A DNA stretch of 33,282 nt from Methylotenera_A sp031373695 (lineage in GTDB: Bacteria > Pseudomonadota > Gammaproteobacteria > Burkholderiales > Methylophilaceae). The position numbers were made by a program, and so were the translations under genes. The stretch covers positions 1-33,282 of the forward strand of contig JANMNC010000046.1 of assembly GCA_031373695.1 (NCBI GenBank), written 5' to 3'. This document shows, in pieces, positions 15,710 to 23,347 of the stretch. The notes below the pieces were generated by a model. That model did no database searches. It had not been told where the DNA came from and saw only the letters and a program-made list of their open reading frames with translations. Positions within the stretch are counted from its first letter, which is position 1. Every line of letters begins with the position of its first letter.

Positions 15710-17056
15710 GTGAATAAAAGATTGAAAAAGTGCTTTGTACTGTTGCTGGTTGCGGTTTTGAGTGTTTCTTGTGCAAAACGTAACGTTAAGCCTCCAGTAT
15801 TAAAACCAGCCGCAAAAAATTGTGACTGCTCTCCCGCTCAGACTGCGCCTATACAGCCACCACCCAGCAATAAAACAACTGAGCTTAAGCCTGTTGACAG
15901 CGCTAACGTAGTGGATTACAGCCTTCTTAAACCTGCAAAATGGGAAGAAATTGACGGTTTACTTGAAGACGATTTAACTGGTGCTTGGGGTGCTTGGTTA
16001 CAAAGCTGCAGTACCTTAATTAATCAGCCTTCGGTTAATCAACTTACAACTAATCAACTTGCGACCAATCAAGCAGCAAAAAATAAACCACAATGGAAAG
16101 CCGCTTGCGTTGCGGCTAACAATATTATTAAGCCAAATAATGCTGCCATTATTGCTTACTTAACTACACAGTTTGATGTGTATAGCGCGACTAATCCAGA
16201 TGGTACAAACTCTGGCTTAATTACAGGCTATTACGAGCCTTTACTAAAAGGCAGCCGCAAACAATCTAGTCAATATCCATACCCTTTGTATCGCCAGCCC
16301 AGTGATTTAATAACGGTGGAACTAGCGGATATTTACCCAGATTTAAAATTTAAACGTGTACGTGGCAAGCTGGTTAGCAGTAAGCAAGATGGCCAAAAAC
16401 AAAGCAGCCAAAAGTTAATTCCCTACATGACTCGGGCTGAAATTGAAGCTAACCCATCACCACTTGCAGGTAGTGAGTTAGTATGGATAGACGATATTAT
16501 TGATGTTTTTTTTCTGCAAATTCAAGGTTCTGGATTAGTTAATCTTGATACTGGACAGCAAGTTCACGTGGGTTATGCCAATCAAAATGGCCATGCCTAT
16601 AACTCAATAGGCAGGTTGCTTATCGAGCGTGGTGAATTAACTAGTGATCAAGCATCTATGCAAGGTATTAAAAATTGGGCACGCAATAATTTAGGGCAAC
16701 TGCGCGATTTATTAAATAGCAACCCAAGTTATGTTTTTTTTAGAGAGCTGCCTGCTGGTCTACCAGGCCCACTTGGTGCGCTAGGAGTGCCAATTACAGC
16801 AGAGCGTAGCGTAGCAGTAGACCCTAAATATGTGCCGCTTGGCGCACCATTATTTTTATCTACCACGCAACCTAATAGCGCAACACCGCTTAAAAGGTTA
16901 ATGGTTGCGCAAGACACAGGCGGTGCAATTAAAGGTGGCGTGCGCGCAGATTATTTTTGGGGAGCTGGTGAAAATGCAGGTAAACAAGCTGGCGCCATGA
17001 AGCAACAAGGTAAAATTTGGGTTTTGCTACCCAAAGGCTTTGTCATTCAACCATAA
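15710..17056 (+). CDS. mltA: Membrane-bound lytic murein transglycosylase A (MltA)
   Basis: Lipoprotein that cleaves peptidoglycan glycan strands with formation of 1,6-anhydro-MurNAc. 448 residues, lipobox LSVSC (C21). Domain marks: LITGYYEPLLKG, PYMTRAEIE, LVWIDDIIDVFFLQIQGSG, and VAQDTGGAIKGGVRADYFWG with the catalytic D402. N-terminal region (residues 105-124) holds four 15-bp tandem repeat units encoding NQPSV-NQLTT-NQLAT-NQAAK. GTG start abuts the apaG stop. A stem-loop terminator follows about 70 bases on. Confidence 0.95.
   Translation: MNKRLKKCFVLLLVAVLSVSCAKRNVKPPVLKPAAKNCDCSPAQTAPIQPPPSNKTTELKPVDSANVVDYSLLKPAKWEEIDGLLEDDLTGAWGAWLQSCSTLINQPSVNQLTTNQLATNQAAKNKPQWKAACVAANNIIKPNNAAIIAYLTTQFDVYSATNPDGTNSGLITGYYEPLLKGSRKQSSQYPYPLYRQPSDLITVELADIYPDLKFKRVRGKLVSSKQDGQKQSSQKLIPYMTRAEIEANPSPLAGSELVWIDDIIDVFFLQIQGSGLVNLDTGQQVHVGYANQNGHAYNSIGRLLIERGELTSDQASMQGIKNWARNNLGQLRDLLNSNPSYVFFRELPAGLPGPLGALGVPITAERSVAVDPKYVPLGAPLFLSTTQPNSATPLKRLMVAQDTGGAIKGGVRADYFWGAGENAGKQAGAMKQQGKIWVLLPKGFVIQP
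16022..16081 (+). repeat. 15-bp tandem repeat, 4 units, within mltA
   Basis: Units of 15 bases each beginning AATCA (AATCAGCC.., AATCAACTT.., AATCAACTT.., AATCAAGCA..), coding NQ plus three variable residues. Low-complexity insertion in the linker between lipobox and catalytic domain. A related copy occurs in the kinase fusion gene near 19559-19585. Confidence 0.6.
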
Positions 17057-17127
17057 GTTAACTGTACCAAAAACTGACATAAAAGCAGTCGTTAAAATTG
17101 AGCTTTGCAGTAAAGATAACGGGCAAC

Positions 17128-17154
17128 AAAAAGGGTGCTTTAAGCACCCTTTAT
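17128..17154. terminator. Bidirectional terminator, mltA / pqqA
   Basis: AAAGGGTGC (17130-17138) pairs perfectly with GCACCCTTT (17144-17152) around a 5-base loop; A/T tracts lie on both sides, so it can serve mltA on the plus strand and pqqA on the minus strand. Confidence 0.85.
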
Positions 17155-17172
17155 TATACGAAAAACAAATAA

Positions 17173-17244
17173 TTACTTGTTCATTACGTACATTGTAACT
17201 TCGAAACCGAAACGCATTTCAGTAGCAGCTGGTGTTGTCCACAT
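17173..17244 (-). CDS. pqqA: PqqA, coenzyme PQQ precursor peptide
   Basis: A 23-residue peptide, MWTTPAATEMRF...YVMNK, that matches PqqA closely. The crosslinked pair E15 and Y19 is present in EVTMY; PqqE joins their side chains with PqqD as chaperone, and both residues end up in pyrroloquinoline quinone. RBS AAGGAG 7 bases before the ATG is strong. It has no pqqB-E neighbours: the flanking genes are mltA and a kinase fusion, so this is a solitary copy whose peptide would be processed by enzymes made elsewhere. A terminator follows directly. Very small, it is easily missed by gene callers. Confidence 0.9.
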   Translation of the reverse strand: MWTTPAATEMRFGFEVTMYVMNK

Positions 17245-17367
17245 AATAATCTCCTTAAGTTAAAATTCGTTTGGTTTGATTTGCATTACTGCTTAACAAC
17301 TCCATAACGTAGATTGAATAATACGCTTCACCAAAAAATACAACAGGCTTAATCTACTTAAATACAC

Positions 17368-17384
17368 CTAATGATTTTCATTAG
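17368..17384. promoter_or_regulatory. Fur-box-like palindrome upstream of pqqA
   Basis: CTAATGATTTTCATTAG is a perfect 7+7 palindrome with 3-base centre. Its core TAATGA-TTT-TCATTA agrees with the classic Fur box (GATAATGATAATCATTATC) at nearly all positions. It lies about 125 bases before the pqqA start and 18 bases before the end of the upstream kinase gene. It could also be an AT-rich terminator for that gene, but no T-tract follows. Confidence 0.4.
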
Positions 17385-17401
17385 AATAAATGCATTAAAA
17401 T

Positions 17402-19705
17402 TTAAACCTCGCCTTTAAATTTTTTAATTAAGCGCTTGATACCTTTACGGCCAATACGTCGTTTTAAGCCGACTTTAAAATCGTAACAATGAAACTGAAA
17501 TTTGTGTTGCCAGGTGAACTTTCTGCCTGTTAATCCCATATAAATTTGCATAAAACGTTCACGATTTTTCCAATCTAACTTGTGACAAATACGAGTTAGA
17601 TCTGCGATTCTATGTTTTACTGGAAACGGTGGATGATTAAAGCTGTGCAAACGTGCGGTATCAATTAAAGAAAACTGTAGTTGATTCTCTGCAAGTATCT
17701 TTACTAACACATTACCGCCAGATAAATCTCTAAAGTAGATTAAACGGTTGTGTATGTTGTTGCAAAACTGTGCAAGTTGCACAAAAACTTCTTCAGTAGT
17801 TACTCCGAGATAGCTATTTTCACCACTGGCAAAAGCACTAAATAGCTGGCCTACAGTGCAATCTGCTTTTACAAATTCGCAAACATAAAAATTTTGCTTT
17901 AAGCTTAGGTCGCCAACTTTTTCAAAATAGGCCACTGGCGGCGCAGTAGCAATGTTACGTCGCATCAACTCCATGGCCCCGTTCCAGCTGCGCTTGGCTT
18001 TGCTTGGCTTAAAGCGATCTAAAAACGCTTTGTGCGGATACATTTTGACAGGTTGTTTAATCGTAAGCTGTTGCAACGGTTTGCGAGGATCTGCAACTGC
18101 CCATATAGCATTTCTAGCATGCCGCAAAGCTTTGTCTTTATTAGGGCTTTGCAATTGCTCAGGATGCAACGTTTGCATGAGCAACTGCGCTTCATCATTG
18201 TTTTTTGCTAGCACTAAACCTTGCCAGCCATTTTGTTCAAATTTGAAATAATGCTGGCCCTGCGTGTGCCTATCGATGCTTACTTTGCTTGTTAATTTGG
18301 GTTGCGTAGCCACCTGTGAAACTAAACTAATCGCGTCTTCATTATCCCAAATTAGATAAATAGGTGTTTCAGTTATTAAATCTAAATTAGTTGTTAACGG
18401 CATGCCGTCTCGGTGCAAAATAGTGGCAATTTTTAGCGTGCTTTCGCTATAGAGTGCACTTAAAAACTCTGCTTTACCGTTAATGACCCAAGCGGCATGA
18501 ATATGCTGACTGCCCTGTTTGAAATGATGAATCTCTAACCCGTTACTGGTGGCGATAGGTTTAATGTAATGCGCACCTTGTATGAGTTTAGCCACTGTTT
18601 TAACTGCGTTAAAGCTGGGGCGTGTTTGATAGTTTTCTAAACTGCCGTCAGCCTGTTTGTAATGGGCCACACGTTCTAAATCGGGGTAATCCGCTTCACT
18701 TAAGCCGTCATTAATTAAACCTTCGCGCTGGCAAATAAGCGCACCCCAATTAGCTTGCGCTAGTGCACCACTGGCAGACAGCAATAAAAAATAACGCGCT
18801 GCATAATCGGCTTGCTTTTGTGCGCCGTTATACAGCATGCGCTGAATACGGTAGATTGCCCAAAAAGCGACGGGTGAAATAAGCTGGCTCACGCCAAAAT
18901 CGACACTAATTTTTTTAAGGATGCGCGCTTTTTTAATTAAATTGTAGTTAAAAATACGCGTCCAACGGTATTTAAAAATGCGAAAATCGACACCCTCAGG
19001 TTCTATTACGCGCTCACTAAACAAGTTATTGCTAACAATATCGGGCAGCTGATTTTTGGTTTTGAAATGCTTAAGCAAACTTACATTGTAAAAAGGCTCA
19101 AAATCTTGAATATTAGGCCCAATTAAGGTGATATTGCGGGCTTTAATTTCAGCATAAGCAATATCCCATGTTTGCAAAAAGCCATCAAAATTATAGCCTG
19201 ACCAGCGTCTGCGGTTAACAGTGGTGCCAATTTCTATTTGCTTAATTTGGCTACCAAAAGTGTTTAATACGGCTTGTAAAAAATTACGCCATATTTGTTG
19301 TTCATCAATTTGCAGCATATTTTTAGCGGCTGTAAATGGCTGTACTAAATGTAATGTCACTGCAAAGTTATCTGCAATTAAACGCTGTAAAAAACGCGCA
19401 TTAAAACTCGTTAAATCGCCATAACTAAAATCTAGGCGCACTTGTTTAATGCCTAAATCATTGAGTTGTTCAATTACATAGGTATCAACCGCAGGATTTG
19501 CGTTGGTGGCAACACAGATACCAATAAAATCATTGGGAACAATGTGTCCATTTGACGGTAATTGATTGGTTGTAAGCGATTGATTAAGTGGAGGTAGGTG
19601 ACCGTTTTTAATGCACATGCCACCACGCAAAAAATAACCCAAGCCATCTACAATGACTTGGTTCGTTAGCATAGATGGCTGCTGCGCAGCTGTTGGCTTG
19701 TTCAT
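17402..19705 (-). CDS. Fusion: glycosidase-like TIM barrel + LPS-kinase-like domain
   Basis: 767 residues without signal peptide. Residues about 55-450 look like a glycoside hydrolase clan-A type barrel (LGIKQVRLDFSYGD, NFAVTLHLVQPF, QIKQIEIGTTVNRRRWSGYNFDGF, ITLIGPNIQDF); glycosidase activity is not proven, as the catalytic acid pair is unclear. Residues about 545-767 resemble the LPS core heptose/Kdo kinase (WaaP/InaA-type) fold: YFRDLSGGNVLV with catalytic D660 and N665, and SLIDTARL with metal-binding D682. C-terminus is very basic (RRIGRKGIKRLIKKFKGEV). The start overlaps the LtaS-like gene stop by 4 bases (ATGA). Probable cytoplasmic role in modifying an envelope polysaccharide. Confidence 0.65.
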   Translation of the reverse strand: MNKPTAAQQPSMLTNQVIVDGLGYFLRGGMCIKNGHLPPLNQSLTTNQLPSNGHIVPNDFIGICVATNANPAVDTYVIEQLNDLGIKQVRLDFSYGDLTSFNARFLQRLIADNFAVTLHLVQPFTAAKNMLQIDEQQIWRNFLQAVLNTFGSQIKQIEIGTTVNRRRWSGYNFDGFLQTWDIAYAEIKARNITLIGPNIQDFEPFYNVSLLKHFKTKNQLPDIVSNNLFSERVIEPEGVDFRIFKYRWTRIFNYNLIKKARILKKISVDFGVSQLISPVAFWAIYRIQRMLYNGAQKQADYAARYFLLLSASGALAQANWGALICQREGLINDGLSEADYPDLERVAHYKQADGSLENYQTRPSFNAVKTVAKLIQGAHYIKPIATSNGLEIHHFKQGSQHIHAAWVINGKAEFLSALYSESTLKIATILHRDGMPLTTNLDLITETPIYLIWDNEDAISLVSQVATQPKLTSKVSIDRHTQGQHYFKFEQNGWQGLVLAKNNDEAQLLMQTLHPEQLQSPNKDKALRHARNAIWAVADPRKPLQQLTIKQPVKMYPHKAFLDRFKPSKAKRSWNGAMELMRRNIATAPPVAYFEKVGDLSLKQNFYVCEFVKADCTVGQLFSAFASGENSYLGVTTEEVFVQLAQFCNNIHNRLIYFRDLSGGNVLVKILAENQLQFSLIDTARLHSFNHPPFPVKHRIADLTRICHKLDWKNRERFMQIYMGLTGRKFTWQHKFQFHCYDFKVGLKRRIGRKGIKRLIKKFKGEV
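19559..19585 (-). repeat. Copy of the AATCAACTTACAAC-type repeat
   Basis: On the minus strand AATCAATCGCTTACAACC, then AATCAATTA, encoding NQSLTTNQL (residues 41-49). Nearly the same as mltA 16037-16062 apart from a 3-base insertion. Both lie in poorly conserved N-terminal parts. Confidence 0.4.
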
Positions 19706-21690
19706 TGCGGTAAGCGGTAGCGTTGCTCACTATATAGCAAGGCTGGTAGCAATGAATTTGCCAGTGCTAACTCTTCTAACGCTTTGGCATTAGGTGGTGT
19801 GCTTGTTTCGTTTAAGTGCCTTGCCTTTGCGTCATAGACGCCATGCGCGGGCGATTTTCCTTCGCGCAATACTACTACTTGATTAGACGTTGGAGTTTGT
19901 GCCATCCAAGCAAAATTATAGTTATATTGCATCATGGCACGACCTAGAAAATTGGCTGGCTCTTTTGATAAATCACGTCCAGTCATGGGGTGCTGACCAC
20001 TAACACCCATAAGCGATAATACGGTGACAGGTAAATCGATTTGGCTGGCAATAGTTTTAACACTTTGTGGCTTAATATCGGCACCTAAAATAAGCCCCGG
20101 AATATGAAAATGCTCAATGGGCACCAATGCATTACCGCGCACGCGAATGTCATGATCTGCCACGATTAAAAATAGCGTATCTTTCCAATAAGGGCTTTTT
20201 TTGGCCTTCTCAAAAAACTGCCCAATTGCGTAATCCGCATATTTAACTGCATTATTATCGGTGGCTTTTGGTTGTTCATACAGCTCAATACGCCCATCTG
20301 GAAACTCAAACGGTGCGTGGTTAGATGATGAAAATGCTAAGGTAAAAAATGGTTTGCCGCTGGCATGATGCGCCATTAATTGTTCATGTGTTTTGTTAAG
20401 CAAATCTTCATCTGAAGCGCCCCAGCTACCCATAAAAACAGGGCTTTTGTAATCTTTTTGATCGGTAATTTGGTTAAAGCCATTACCCAGAAAAAAGCTG
20501 CGCATATTATCAAAATGCGATTCGCCACCATAAATAAATTCTGCGTTATAGCCTTGCTTACTTAACAAGCTGGCTAAGGTAAAAAAGTTTTTTTGGCTTA
20601 GTGATAATTTAACTGTGCTCTCTGAAGGCGTAGGTTGAAAGCCAGCTGTTACCGCCTCTATGCCACGCACAGAGCGGGTGCCAGTGGCATAAAGTTGTTC
20701 AAACCAAATGCCTTCACTTTTTAGTTTTTCTAAGTTTGGCGTTACTGGTTTGCCGCCAAGTGATTCTACAAAGCCTGCACCCAAACTTTCTTGCAGAATA
20801 ATCACTAAATTAAGCGGTTTTTCGCGTTTGGCCGATGGCACAAGTGTTTTTAAAGTAGGGATTTCAGTGTCGGTTGCGCCTGTGAGTTTGAAAATGTCAG
20901 CGCGATCCATTTTGCCGTAAATTTGGCTAGATTTACTTTCATGCTGCAAATCGTAAATGGCATAAAACACCGAATAACTCGAATTTAATACCAGACTATT
21001 AACCATGCTATCTGGCGTAATGGCAAATAATGCAGGATTGGCAGGGCGGTGGCCTAATGATGAGCGAATTGAAAAAGCCGTTAAAACAAATATTAAAGGC
21101 CAAACTAGCCATATTTTTTTGTTTGACCAGCTGGATGTAATCTTTAACCATGGCTGCATAAATTTGCGCATGGCCCAAATAGCCAGCAAAGTAAAACCAA
21201 TACCCGCAAAAACATGCACCTTAAAACCACCCCACAACATGCCAATTACTTCATTGGGATATTTTAAATATTCTACAAATAAGCGGTTTGGGCGCACATC
21301 GTATTCGGCAATAAATCCGGGTGTTGATGCCTCTAAAAATACCAGTAATACAATGCTAAAAATTACCCAAAAATAGCTAAAAATTTGCCAAGTTTTAAAT
21401 AGGCGTTTAACCGCTAAAAGTGGCGCAAGCAGCAGTGGTATTAAGGCCAGTAAACATAATTGGATAATGTCTACGCGTAACCCTTGCAATAATATTTCAA
21501 CTAATTTGCCAGTCGCGTTTACGCGCTCTAGCTTCCACAATACAAGGCCCACGCGAGTAGCAGATAAAATAACTAAGCCTAATAACAGCATTGCAACTAG
21601 TGGTGCAAAAGGGCCTAGCTTATGGCTGATACGCCAAATGGCTTGTTGAAAGCTTTTAAAAAAGGGGGTAAAAATTTGAAGTAAACGCAT
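19702..21690 (-). CDS. LtaS-family sulfatase-like phosphotransferase
   Basis: 662 residues: five N-terminal transmembrane helices (about 28-50, 70-95, 102-120, 158-174, 192-208), then a periplasmic alkaline-phosphatase/sulfatase domain. Metal and nucleophile residues fit the lipoteichoic-acid-synthase group: E301 (ILQESLG), T336 nucleophile (YATGTRSVRG), H458 (SSNHAPF), D512-H513 (IVADHDIRVRG). In Gram-negatives such enzymes transfer phosphoglycerol or phosphoethanolamine to glucans or LPS (OpgB/EptA-like). The following kinase fusion overlaps by 4 bases, so both probably act on the same envelope polymer. ATG start. Confidence 0.85.
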   Translation of the reverse strand: MRLLQIFTPFFKSFQQAIWRISHKLGPFAPLVAMLLLGLVILSATRVGLVLWKLERVNATGKLVEILLQGLRVDIIQLCLLALIPLLLAPLLAVKRLFKTWQIFSYFWVIFSIVLLVFLEASTPGFIAEYDVRPNRLFVEYLKYPNEVIGMLWGGFKVHVFAGIGFTLLAIWAMRKFMQPWLKITSSWSNKKIWLVWPLIFVLTAFSIRSSLGHRPANPALFAITPDSMVNSLVLNSSYSVFYAIYDLQHESKSSQIYGKMDRADIFKLTGATDTEIPTLKTLVPSAKREKPLNLVIILQESLGAGFVESLGGKPVTPNLEKLKSEGIWFEQLYATGTRSVRGIEAVTAGFQPTPSESTVKLSLSQKNFFTLASLLSKQGYNAEFIYGGESHFDNMRSFFLGNGFNQITDQKDYKSPVFMGSWGASDEDLLNKTHEQLMAHHASGKPFFTLAFSSSNHAPFEFPDGRIELYEQPKATDNNAVKYADYAIGQFFEKAKKSPYWKDTLFLIVADHDIRVRGNALVPIEHFHIPGLILGADIKPQSVKTIASQIDLPVTVLSLMGVSGQHPMTGRDLSKEPANFLGRAMMQYNYNFAWMAQTPTSNQVVVLREGKSPAHGVYDAKARHLNETSTPPNAKALEELALANSLLPALLYSEQRYRLPQ

Positions 21691-21773
21691 TAAAAATATA
21701 AATTTACAATAAAACAGAATTATAGCTGTAAAGCTTAATGATTGTTGTTTTGCCCTAATAATGGCTTAAAGCA

Positions 21774-23105
21774 TCAGGTGTCGTTATCTTTACGTTTAAT
21801 CCAAGCCATAAAACTACTCAGGTATTCTGGTTGGCGAATACATAAATAAATACTCACCATAATATTGAGTAGTGCGGTGGCTAAAATAAGCTGCGGAACA
21901 GTAAAGCCTTGATTAAACATCAGAACAGAAAACCCAGCAGAAACCACCATAAAAAAAGCGTTAATGATGTTGTTTGCAGCAATGACCCGCGATTGATAAC
22001 CGCTCTCGGCACGCGTTTGCAGCAATACATATAAAGGCACAATATAAAATCCGCCAAATAAGCCCATTAAGCCAATATCAGCCAGTAGGCGCCAGTGAGA
22101 TAGGTGGCTGGTAAATGAGCTAGCCGTATGCAAAATCGATTCAGAAATATTTTGATGCAGATGCGCACTTGCAAAGTAAATATCTCCGCCAAATAGTGTT
22201 AAGCCAATTGCACCAAACATAACTAAGCCTAACTCTACTTTACCTTTTGACAGTTTTTCACACAGCAGCGAACCTAAGCCAATGCCGACAGAAAACACAC
22301 TTAACAGCAAAATAAATACACTTTCGTCGCCGTGCAGCACGTTTTTAGCCAGATTTGGAAACTGCGCCAATACCGTTGCACCAAAAAACCAAAACCAAGA
22401 AATGGCGATAATGGCTAACCAAAGCGCTTGGTTTGCCCAAATAAGGCGGACATTTTTAGCGGTTTCGGTAAATGGGTTCCAGTTAATTTTTAAAGCGGTA
22501 TCGGCCGCTGGCGAGTTAGGTATATTGCGACTTGTGCTGTAGCCTAAAATTGCAATTAGCAAAACAGTGATGCTAGTGAACAATGGATAATTGCTTAAAG
22601 TAGCTAGCCATGCGCCTAACACTTGCCCAAGCAAAATTGCCACAAAGCTGCCCATTTCTACCAAACCATTACCGCCTACAAGCTCCGATTTTTGCAAATG
22701 CTGTGGTAAATACGAGTATTTGACCGGCCCAAACAAAGTAGAATGCATGCCCATCATAAACAAGGCAGTGGCAAGTAGCACAATGTTGTGTAGAAAAAAC
22801 CCAGCACTGGCAAATAGCATAATCGCGATTTCAAACACCTTAACGATACGAATAATTTGTGATTTTTCAAACTTATCGGCAATTTGGCCAGCAGTGGCCG
22901 AAAATAAAAAGAATGGCAATATAAATAAGCCTGGCAACAAGGTGGCCAGCGTGCCGCCATCTATGCTGCTTAAACTGCTTGCGTTAAAAGCCACCAATGT
23001 GATGAGCGCTGTTTTAAACACATTATCGTTAAATGCGCCTAAAAATTGCGTTAAAAAAAACGGCTTAAAACGTTGCTGTTTGAGTAATTGAAATTGGTTA
23101 TTCAT
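21774..23105 (-). CDS. lplT: Lysophospholipid transporter (LplT-like MFS)
   Basis: 443-residue MFS protein with ~12 helices. The opening FLTQFLGAFNDNVFKTALITLVAF is diagnostic of the LplT family, which flips lysophospholipids across the inner membrane for re-acylation by Aas. The pair lplT-aas is conserved in Proteobacteria, sometimes fused. Here aas lies immediately upstream on the same strand, 242 bases away with a 39-nt palindromic repeat between, so they may not be strictly co-transcribed. Slightly longer than E. coli LplT (~397). ATG start without a strong RBS. Confidence 0.88.
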   Translation of the reverse strand: MNNQFQLLKQQRFKPFFLTQFLGAFNDNVFKTALITLVAFNASSLSSIDGGTLATLLPGLFILPFFLFSATAGQIADKFEKSQIIRIVKVFEIAIMLFASAGFFLHNIVLLATALFMMGMHSTLFGPVKYSYLPQHLQKSELVGGNGLVEMGSFVAILLGQVLGAWLATLSNYPLFTSITVLLIAILGYSTSRNIPNSPAADTALKINWNPFTETAKNVRLIWANQALWLAIIAISWFWFFGATVLAQFPNLAKNVLHGDESVFILLLSVFSVGIGLGSLLCEKLSKGKVELGLVMFGAIGLTLFGGDIYFASAHLHQNISESILHTASSFTSHLSHWRLLADIGLMGLFGGFYIVPLYVLLQTRAESGYQSRVIAANNIINAFFMVVSAGFSVLMFNQGFTVPQLILATALLNIMVSIYLCIRQPEYLSSFMAWIKRKDNDT

Positions 23106-23235
23106 GTCACACTTTCACTTATTTCTTATGCCAGTTTTCAGACAATTTTTATATGCACAAGCGGGTTTAACCAACTGTTGCCATGTAAAAGTAAGGCACA
23201 GTTAAGTTAAAACACACTTTTTTATATTAAATAGC

Positions 23236-23274
23236 ATGCTCTGCAAGCCAATAGATACATGCCTTGCAGAGCAT
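23236..23274. repeat. 39-nt palindromic repeat, copy A
   Basis: Arms ATGCTCTGCAAG (23236-23247) and CTTGCAGAGCAT (23263-23274), perfect 12-bp stem, 15-base loop. Nearly the same element recurs at 25989-26027, same length. Not a classic terminator (no T-tract), nor any named family I recognise. Confidence 0.75.
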
Positions 23275-23347
23275 TACTAATTGAGCCAATTACTTAAAAA
23301 GAATATGTTTAAATACGGTTTAGGCAAAGATTGGCTTGCAAGCGTAA

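Noticed and set aside
22282..23091. Plus-strand ORFs over the lplT gene
   Set aside because: Shadows of the hydrophobic minus-strand frame.
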